The notes under the pieces are model-generated. The model did no database searches. It was given only the letters and a program-made list of their open reading frames with translations, and was not told the DNA's origin. From positions 1-39,845 of the forward strand of contig CAWVSV010000009.1 in NCBI GenBank assembly GCA_963933095.1: a stretch of 39,845 nucleotides of DNA, written 5' to 3'. The translations under genes and the position numbers were made by a program. Below, piece after piece: positions 35,166-39,845 of the stretch (positions within the stretch are counted from its first letter, which is position 1; every line of letters begins with the position of its first letter). Source of the DNA: UBA1124 sp963933095 (GTDB lineage Bacteria; Pseudomonadota; Gammaproteobacteria; Pseudomonadales; Cellvibrionaceae).

Positions 35166-36080
35166 TCAAGCGTCTTGATCTTCAAAGCTGACGTCTAATT
35201 TATCGCCAAGATGGCTGCCCCAGCCGAGTTTGGAACGGCACGATTCGTAGAAATTGTGATTCAGCGGGTGTATCAATTTAAGTTTATGCGGCTTTTTATG
35301 CACATGAATTACATCCCCCGCTTCTATAGGAACATGAATTTGGCCGTCACAGGTCACCCGAGGGCTAGTAGAATTGTGCTCGCCCAATACAATGCGAATC
35401 TCGCTGTTACCATCAACTACAATAGGACGGCTGCTGAGGGTATGGGGATTCATGGGTACCAGCACTATGGCATCAAGTTTAGGGTGCATAATGGGACCAC
35501 CGCCGCTTAAGGCGTAGGCAGTAGAACCGGTCGGTGTGGAAATAATAATGCCATCGGAGCGCTGGGAGTGCACAAATTGACCATCAATATGGGTCTCAAA
35601 CTCAATCATGCGGATAAATTCACCAGGGTGCAGCACTACATCATTGAGAGCGTCACCGCTACCAATGGGTACACCGTCGCGATAGACCACCATATCTAAC
35701 AAGAAACGGCTTTCAGTAGCGTATTTTCCCGCCAAAACTTCGGCCACTTTTTCTTCTAAATCGAACGGAGTGATATCGGTCAAGAATCCCAGTCGGCCAC
35801 GGTTAATACCCAGAATGGGTACGTTATGTCGCGCCAAATCACGGGCCGCACCCAGCAAACTGCCGTCGCCACCGACCACAATAATTAAATCACAGCGCCG
35901 CCCCAGTTCATCACGGCTACAAATAGCAATCTCTGTAGCCGTAAGCATGCCTGCCGTTTCGCCTTCAAGAGTGACTTGGAGATTTTGCCGCAGCAGGAAT
36001 TCCGTTAAGCGTTTCAGAGATTGGGTTGCGCGCTCACTGCCTACACGGCCAATGATGCCTATATGCTTGAACTGAGTCAT
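35166..36080 (-). CDS. nadK: NAD kinase
   Basis: Cytoplasmic enzyme that phosphorylates NAD+ to NADP+ with ATP, the only route to NADP in most bacteria. The 304-aa product has the kinase glycine motif GGDGS at 70-74 (IIVVGGDGSLLGAARDL). It also has GINRGRLGFLTDI, the NE/D-type motif as GDALNDVVLHPG, and the signature SDGIIISTPTGSTAYALSGGG. The length matches E. coli (292 aa). It is the first gene of a five-gene minus-strand operon. ATG 36080 has GAAG upstream. The ~600 bp upstream hold no gene and should contain the promoter, which I could not pin down. Confidence 0.97.
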   Translation of the reverse strand: MTQFKHIGIIGRVGSERATQSLKRLTEFLLRQNLQVTLEGETAGMLTATEIAICSRDELGRRCDLIIVVGGDGSLLGAARDLARHNVPILGINRGRLGFLTDITPFDLEEKVAEVLAGKYATESRFLLDMVVYRDGVPIGSGDALNDVVLHPGEFIRMIEFETHIDGQFVHSQRSDGIIISTPTGSTAYALSGGGPIMHPKLDAIVLVPMNPHTLSSRPIVVDGNSEIRIVLGEHNSTSPRVTCDGQIHVPIEAGDVIHVHKKPHKLKLIHPLNHNFYESCRSKLGWGSHLGDKLDVSFEDQDA

Positions 36081-36680
36081 GTATTCTTCACAATAATAGG
36101 GCGGTCAGGCGACCAGCCAAAAGATATGTATATTGGTCAACCAATTAGCAGCCATTATAGATAAGCATTGAAGCTTATAACAGCCCGCACTAACTCCGAA
36201 CTAATTACCTGTCTTTAATTATGTGTGCGTCTCGCAAAGTTATTAACGCTGCATCTGATAATCGAGTGAGCAACAAGACCGGCAGAGACTCCGCAAGTAA
36301 TAATAAAATACCCATGAACATAGTCTAATTTGTGGCGTGATATAGCCCAGATCAAAAGAACATGTAAGGTTGTTGGAAATCGGTAGAGGGCTCTATATTA
36401 ACAACCTGCCTGATACTTTAAAGCCCATGCATAGTGAGCAACTAGCTGATCTAGTGCACAGTTAATGCAACAACAATTTACCTACAAGTAAGCGTACACA
36501 TTGATGATTATAGCGGCCCAAGTCAAAAACTAACTGCCCCTAAAAATGGCTCTATACTCGCTTAAGCAGGGTAAGAGAAAACGCCTAGAATAGATTAGTA
36601 AGCGGTGCATCGTTTGAACGCTGTCACTCACACTGTCAAAAATCAGTCGTTGCGCGCCGACCAAATTGCGCGCAAAACCA
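36081..36680. other. 600-bp gene-free region upstream of nadK
   Basis: No believable ORF on either strand. It should carry the nadK operon promoter and the terminator of the deaminase gene, which ends at 36681. The only structure noted is the GC-rich hairpin at 36650-36675. The rest is AT-rich and unremarkable. Confidence 0.45.
36640..36675 (-). terminator. possible terminator after the deaminase gene
   Basis: TTGCGCGC (36650-36657) and GCGCGCAA (36668-36675) are perfect inverted repeats, loop 10 nt, starting 6 bp past the stop codon at 36681. On the minus strand a T5 run follows about 8 nt after the stem. The gap before the T run makes it a weak intrinsic terminator. Confidence 0.35.
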
Positions 36681-37628
36681 CTAATAAGGCGAATACCCGC
36701 GCCGTCCTTGCAGCCCCCCAGTATGGATTACCATAATTTTGTAGCCCTGTGGCAAAACACCTTTGGCCGCCATATCCGATAGCGCCCACCAAAGCTTAGC
36801 ACCATAAATAGGTTCTACAGGTAAGCCGCTAGCCAGCTCGAACTGCTGAACAAAATGCTGCAGATCGGCGGGATATTTGGCGTAACCGCCACAGTGGTAG
36901 CCATCGAGCAACTGCCAGTTATCGCGACAGTTGCCAAGCGCTCGAGTAAGCATTCTTGTGTCAAGTACCTGAGCCCCATCGCCCTTAAGTACATTTATAG
37001 CCAAAGCTTTTTGCCCATCGGCCAAACCTGCAGCCAAGCCCGCTAAAGTGCCACCAGTTGCTGCAGGTAAATACACTGCATCAAACTCCTGCCGGGCTAG
37101 AGATTCCCCCATCGCTCGGCACCCCAAGGCTCCTAAAAGATTGGCACCACCCTCTGGGATAATGTAAATAGCGCCATATTTTCGTCTTAAAGCTGGCTCC
37201 AGAGCAACCTTGTTTCGATACTCAAGCCGAGTAACAAAGTGCAATGTCATACCCATGGCTTCCGCATCAAGAAGCGTATCCGACAGTCGCCTGGGCCTCT
37301 CGCCGCGAATAACCCCAACGGTCTGCACACCCTGGTCGCGCCCAAGGGCCGCTAGGGCATAAATGTGATTAGACCAAGCACCACCAAAGGACAGCAAAAT
37401 TTTTAAACCCTGCTTTTTTGCTGATGCCATATTGTGAAACAATTTGTAAAATTTATTGCCACTGGCCAGAGGGTGCACATTGTCGTCGCGACGAACACTC
37501 ACCTCAATTCCCGCTTGATCAAAAACAGGCCAGTAAACAGGTTCAATCGCCACGGAATCGGCCAGTCGCAGCAATTCGTCTTCGGCATAACCTTCAAGTT
37601 CAGGATTAAAGGTTGCCTCTGTTAGCAC
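36681..37628 (-). CDS. PLP-dependent D-cysteine desulfhydrase / ACC deaminase family
   Basis: 315-aa fold-type II PLP enzyme of the 1-aminocyclopropane-1-carboxylate deaminase / D-cysteine desulfhydrase group. The PLP-binding lysine is Lys59 in PLASGNKFYKL. SFGGAWSNHIYALA follows, with the Ser-Asn-His substrate and cofactor motif, then PEGGANLLGALGC and the phosphate-binding ATGGTLAGLAAGL. The C-terminal IMVIHTGGLQGRRGY is typical. Gammaproteobacterial relatives are usually annotated as ACC deaminase, but D-cysteine desulfhydrase (to pyruvate, sulfide and ammonia) or another small amino acid deaminase is at least as likely. The start is GTG 37628, overlapping the upstream gene's stop in GTGCTAA. 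The nearby AAAGGAG is too close to serve this GTG, so termination-reinitiation is likely. Confidence 0.85.
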   Translation of the reverse strand: MLTEATFNPELEGYAEDELLRLADSVAIEPVYWPVFDQAGIEVSVRRDDNVHPLASGNKFYKLFHNMASAKKQGLKILLSFGGAWSNHIYALAALGRDQGVQTVGVIRGERPRRLSDTLLDAEAMGMTLHFVTRLEYRNKVALEPALRRKYGAIYIIPEGGANLLGALGCRAMGESLARQEFDAVYLPAATGGTLAGLAAGLADGQKALAINVLKGDGAQVLDTRMLTRALGNCRDNWQLLDGYHCGGYAKYPADLQHFVQQFELASGLPVEPIYGAKLWWALSDMAAKGVLPQGYKIMVIHTGGLQGRRGYSPY

Positions 37629-38992
37629 TCCTTTAGACTCTGTCTATCGAACGAAAACGCCCGTGTCACTGAAGTTTGATGTCCGGCGCAACGGTCGTCA
37701 TCGCCGACATGAAACTCTCTAGGATCCATATTTTTTGCAATACGGGCGCCGCACAAGTCACCCTTCGATGTCAGAGCGGCACAAACAGGACGCTGATAAT
37801 GGGACAGCCACTGTTGATAATGACCAATACTGACACCACAAGCCTCGGCAGCGTAGAGCTGTTTATTGGCTATGTAACGGTTAATATCCTCGACAGGGAC
37901 AGTGATATGCCCAGCACCGGGATGGTAAGCCACAAAGTTAAGACCCGCAGCACCTAGAGAACACAACAGATCATTGTCACTATTAGCTATAAGACTTTTA
38001 TTTTCCGCCTGTAATTTAGCCACTTCCTCGCGCAGGACAGATTCTTGCTCGCCACGGTAGATCAATTCAAAATCTCGCATCTCCAGAGAATCTTTAAGCT
38101 CGGCCGTGGCCGCCAAAACTTTGGCCTCCAACTCAAGCTTGTAGTTATCCTGCATGGACTTTATAGAGGTTTGCCCGTCACTCTCGCGAGATTCCAACTT
38201 ATATTCAAAATACTCCCGCTGAGCTTGGATTTTCTCGATCTGCCCATCAATGGTTTCTTTTAAAACCTGATTGCGTTGCTCCAGTACCTTTAAGCAGCTA
38301 TCGCGCTGCTCAATCTGCAGGCGCAATTGATCGACGCACTGCAAATTATTATGTTGCAAAATCTGTGCATTTTCTTTGTTCTGGTTATTTAATGCTGCGA
38401 TACGCAGTCGCTGCTCTTCTTGCATTTGGGTTATGCGGCTGCGGAGTTCTTGCTCAAACTTCTGTTTATAGCGTTTAGATATCTCTTGCTGTAGGTCTGC
38501 TGTGTCAAAATCAGCGACTACAGACGTTGGGGCAACCTGTTCTTCTGCCTCAAAGACCAAGCCAAGCCGATTGCTAGCAATCACTTTTCGCAACTGAGCA
38601 AAGGTATTAATTTTTGGGTCTGTATCTGGATCCCAAAGATTCATTTTATAGCGAGCATTACTGCACTGAGTGTAACAGGCAAGTGAAATGGCTCCAGAAC
38701 CCATATCGGGCCCCGGCGAAGAATTATCCGCCAATTGCTGCAACGGAATATTCCAGCGGCTATCAGCTCGGCCATCGGCATCAAAAGAAATACAAAAGAA
38801 CACGGCGGCGGCGACATTAATACTCGAATTGATACGAATATAAACCGCATGAGCCGTACTATTAGCAAACTCCGCCATTGGCACGACAGCATCAAGAATG
38901 GCCTCGAACTCCGACAAAAGCATCTCACGAGAAGCTTGACCTTGATTAAAAAAAACCACGGCTTCAGCTAATTCGGAACTCGCTATCAACAT
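37622..38992 (-). CDS. coiled-coil protein with C-terminal Cys/His motif, function unknown
   Basis: 456-aa conserved-looking protein in three parts. Residues 1-160 are a globular domain (LIASSELAEAVVFFNQGQAS, VYIRINSSINVAAAVFFCIS, GPDMGSGAISLACYTQCSN). Residues ~165-338 are a long Gln/Glu/Arg-rich coiled coil. Residues ~345-456 include a short helix-turn-helix-like region (AAEACGVSIGHYQQWLSHYQ). They end with C404-x9-C414-x20-C435-x2-H438, a plausible zinc site resembling the small C-x-G-x-C...CxxH motif of DUF5763-type proteins. I recall similar pseudomonad proteins carrying the label ParA, but there is no Walker motif here and that name should not be used. I choose ATG 38992, with AGGG 9 nt upstream, over TTG 39001. 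It overlaps the next gene by 7 nt. Confidence 0.8.
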   Translation of the reverse strand: MLIASSELAEAVVFFNQGQASREMLLSEFEAILDAVVPMAEFANSTAHAVYIRINSSINVAAAVFFCISFDADGRADSRWNIPLQQLADNSSPGPDMGSGAISLACYTQCSNARYKMNLWDPDTDPKINTFAQLRKVIASNRLGLVFEAEEQVAPTSVVADFDTADLQQEISKRYKQKFEQELRSRITQMQEEQRLRIAALNNQNKENAQILQHNNLQCVDQLRLQIEQRDSCLKVLEQRNQVLKETIDGQIEKIQAQREYFEYKLESRESDGQTSIKSMQDNYKLELEAKVLAATAELKDSLEMRDFELIYRGEQESVLREEVAKLQAENKSLIANSDNDLLCSLGAAGLNFVAYHPGAGHITVPVEDINRYIANKQLYAAEACGVSIGHYQQWLSHYQRPVCAALTSKGDLCGARIAKNMDPREFHVGDDDRCAGHQTSVTRAFSFDRQSLKEC

Positions 38993-39126
38993 AATACCCA
39001 ACCCTACAAGGCCTTCCGTAGCAAAATTTTTTAATTTATTTCTTTTTATTATGATTTAGATAATACTTTAGCGGTGTGACCCGCTCGGCATTTGCATCAA
39101 ATAAAGGATTTCTAATAGCACTCTAT

Positions 39127-39219
39127 TTATAAACAGCAGCTATCGATATCAATATCGTAATCGCCGTCATCCATTTCTTCAAACAACTCTTCCATTAATT
39201 CTTCCAGATAATCCTGCAT
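39127..39219 (-). CDS. 30-aa highly acidic microprotein (candidate)
   Basis: ATG 39219 to TAA 39127 encodes 30 residues. The first part is MQDYLEELMEELFEEM, followed by an Asp/Ile alternation (DDGDYDIDID) and the ending SCCL. Thirteen residues are Asp or Glu and none is basic. A strong ribosome binding site, GAGGGG, precedes the ATG by 5 nt, which is the main reason to believe it. The N-terminal half would form an amphipathic helix; the tail has two adjacent cysteines that could bind metal or be modified. It lies 134 bp upstream of the coiled-coil Cys/His gene on the same strand and downstream of the tRNA operon. I know no family for it. Confidence 0.55.
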   Translation of the reverse strand: MQDYLEELMEELFEEMDDGDYDIDIDSCCL

Positions 39220-39340
39220 AACCGCCCCTCAGATTAATTTTGATAATTAGAGGTTATGCGCGAAATGTGACAAACATATGAAAGCGTAAAAGACTCAGCC
39301 ACCCAAGGATTTACTGAAAAGACAGCAGGCCGAAAGATGT

Positions 39341-39415
39341 TTTAGTCGACCCGAACCCGAGTACAGAGACCAAACCATCAAACCCACATTATTAAAACTA
39401 AAAAGACCCCCTCAT
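39341..39415. repeat. tRNA-operon flank repeat, copy 1
   Basis: Aligns without gaps to 39771-39845 at an offset of exactly 430 bp. By eye about 53 of 75 positions match, with the best blocks at the outer ends (TTTAGTC, GAACCCGA, TCAAACCCACA and the terminator arm AAAAG-CCCCCTCA). It covers the spacer downstream of the tRNA operon and one arm of its terminator. Confidence 0.8.
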
Positions 39416-39443
39416 CACTGAGGGAGCCTTTTTAGTTTTAATA
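39390..39443 (-). terminator. intrinsic terminator of the tRNA operon
   Basis: A 16-bp perfect outer stem (39390-39405 with 39428-39443) encloses an inner hairpin, CCCTCA (39409-39414) with TGAGGG (39419-39424), loop TCAC. On the minus strand it begins directly after the CCA end of tRNA-Asp, and the GC stem is followed by CTTTTTAGTTTTAAT. The A/T symmetry would let it also stop plus-strand transcription. Confidence 0.9.
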
Positions 39444-39520
39444 TGGCGGACCGGACGGGACTCGAACCCGCGACCTCCGGCGTGACAGGCCGGCATTCTA
39501 ACCAACTGAACTACCGGTCC
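39444..39520 (-). tRNA. tRNA-Asp (anticodon GUC)
   Basis: 77-nt tRNA read on the minus strand. The acceptor stem GGACCGG (39520-39514) pairs with CCGGTCC, followed by discriminator G and an encoded CCA. The D arm has AGTTCAGTTGGTTAGAA. The anticodon arm is GCCGGCCTGTCACGCCGGA with anticodon GTC. The T arm GCGGGTTCGAGTCCCGT is standard. It is second in the operon, 58 bp after tRNA-Val, with the terminator stem starting at the next base. Confidence 0.97.
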
Positions 39521-39578
39521 GCGGCAGTCATTTGTCTCTCTCGAAACAGTCACATATTACAGCTTAACTACTTAAAAC

Positions 39579-39654
39579 TGGTGGGTGGTACAGGGGTCGA
39601 ACCTGTGACCTACGCCTTGTAAGGGCGCCGCTCTACCAACTGAGCTAACCACCC
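39579..39654 (-). tRNA. tRNA-Val (anticodon UAC)
   Basis: 76-nt tRNA on the minus strand. The acceptor GGGTGGT (39654-39648) pairs with ACCACCC, followed by A and an encoded CCA. The D arm is TAGCTCAGTTGGTAGAGC, the anticodon loop CTTACAA gives TAC, and the T arm is ACAGGTTCGACCCCTGT. It is the first gene after the promoter at 39673-39700. Confidence 0.97.
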
Positions 39655-39672
39655 TTCCAGCAAGAGGGGCGC

Positions 39673-39700
39673 ATTCTACTTATTTGGCAGGCGTTGTCAA
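39673..39700 (-). promoter_or_regulatory. sigma-70 promoter of the tRNA-Val/Asp operon
   Basis: Minus strand: a consensus -35 TTGACA (39700-39695), a 16-bp spacer and -10 TAGAAT (39678-39673). A GC-rich discriminator GCGCCCC follows immediately, then tRNA-Val 18 nt after the -10. A GC-rich discriminator is the established mark of stringently (ppGpp) controlled stable-RNA promoters in enterics. Confidence 0.88.
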
Positions 39701-39770
39701 CAAAGAAAAGGCGTGCAATTTGGAGTCCTTAAACAAGGTTCTGTCATGATCACAGTAGACCGGACGACTC

Positions 39771-39845
39771 TTTAGTCAATCTGAACCCGAGCGCGACTTC
39801 TCGCCCGTCAAACCCACACACTTAAATCCAAAAAGGCCCCCTCAG
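39771..39845. repeat. tRNA-operon flank repeat, copy 2 (cut by window edge)
   Basis: Second copy of the 39341-39415 flank, ending in the first arm of a terminator at the last base. By the offset, a further tRNA 3' end is expected near position 39874, just outside the window. Confidence 0.75.

Noticed and set aside
39127..39219. RiPP (modified peptide) precursor reading of the acidic small ORF
   Set aside because: No radical-SAM, YcaO, lanthionine or ABC-exporter gene is nearby, so there is no support for modification.
1..39845. Mobile element, prophage, CRISPR or defence system
   Set aside because: No transposase, integrase, Cas, restriction or toxin-antitoxin motif was seen on either strand. 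The tRNA-adjacent sequence seen here shows no att-like duplication beyond the tandem tRNA flank.

Overview
The window reads as a stretch of core chromosome from a gammaproteobacterium related to the Pseudomonas/Cellvibrio side of the class. Evidence: a very large (about 1,630 aa) NAD-dependent glutamate dehydrogenase, a quinone-linked class 2 PyrD, RlmL with both methyltransferase halves, ribosome modulation factor, and an nadK-rhomboid-yeaC-DUF2797-pepN cluster. From memory, much of this gene order resembles that of Pseudomonas aeruginosa; no comparison was run. Composition and gene density look even throughout. I see no phage, integrase, transposase, CRISPR array, toxin-antitoxin pair or obvious island.

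Layout. 1-2712: topA (minus, 3' end cut by the window edge). 2981-8437: a small membrane protein, a universal stress protein, the ABC-F protein Uup, a periplasmic lytic transglycosylase and a glutaredoxin-like protein. 8438-9185: about 750 bp with no recognisable gene. 9186-11115: a divergent pair of C-terminally membrane-anchored signalling proteins, one with two FHA domains and one a PP2C phosphatase. 11620-17344: uvrB, rlmL, rmf (58 codons) and pyrD. 17646-22541: gdhB. 22807-29933: a tight six-gene moxR/DUF58/DUF4381/vWA/vWA-TPR/BatD operon. 29934-30449: a probable decayed gene. 30450-36080: operon nadK > rhomboid > yeaC > DUF2797 > pepN (all minus). 36681-38992: an unknown coiled-coil Cys/His protein translationally overlapping a PLP-dependent deaminase/desulfhydrase. 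39127-39219: a 30-codon highly acidic small ORF with a good ribosome binding site. 39390-39845: a tRNA-Val/tRNA-Asp operon with promoter and terminator, followed at an exact 430 bp offset by a second copy of its terminator and flank that runs off the window.

Most genes are housekeeping: DNA topology and repair (topA, uvrB), translation and ribosome maintenance (uup, rlmL, rmf, tRNAs), NAD(P), pyrimidine and amino-acid metabolism (nadK, pyrD, gdhB, pepN, the deaminase) and the cell envelope (slt, the Bat-type operon). I find no clear new multi-gene defence or biosynthetic system. The best leads are the acidic 30-aa small ORF, the coiled-coil protein with a Cys/His tail beside it, the membrane-tethered FHA/PP2C pair with no kinase nearby, and the tandem tRNA unit.
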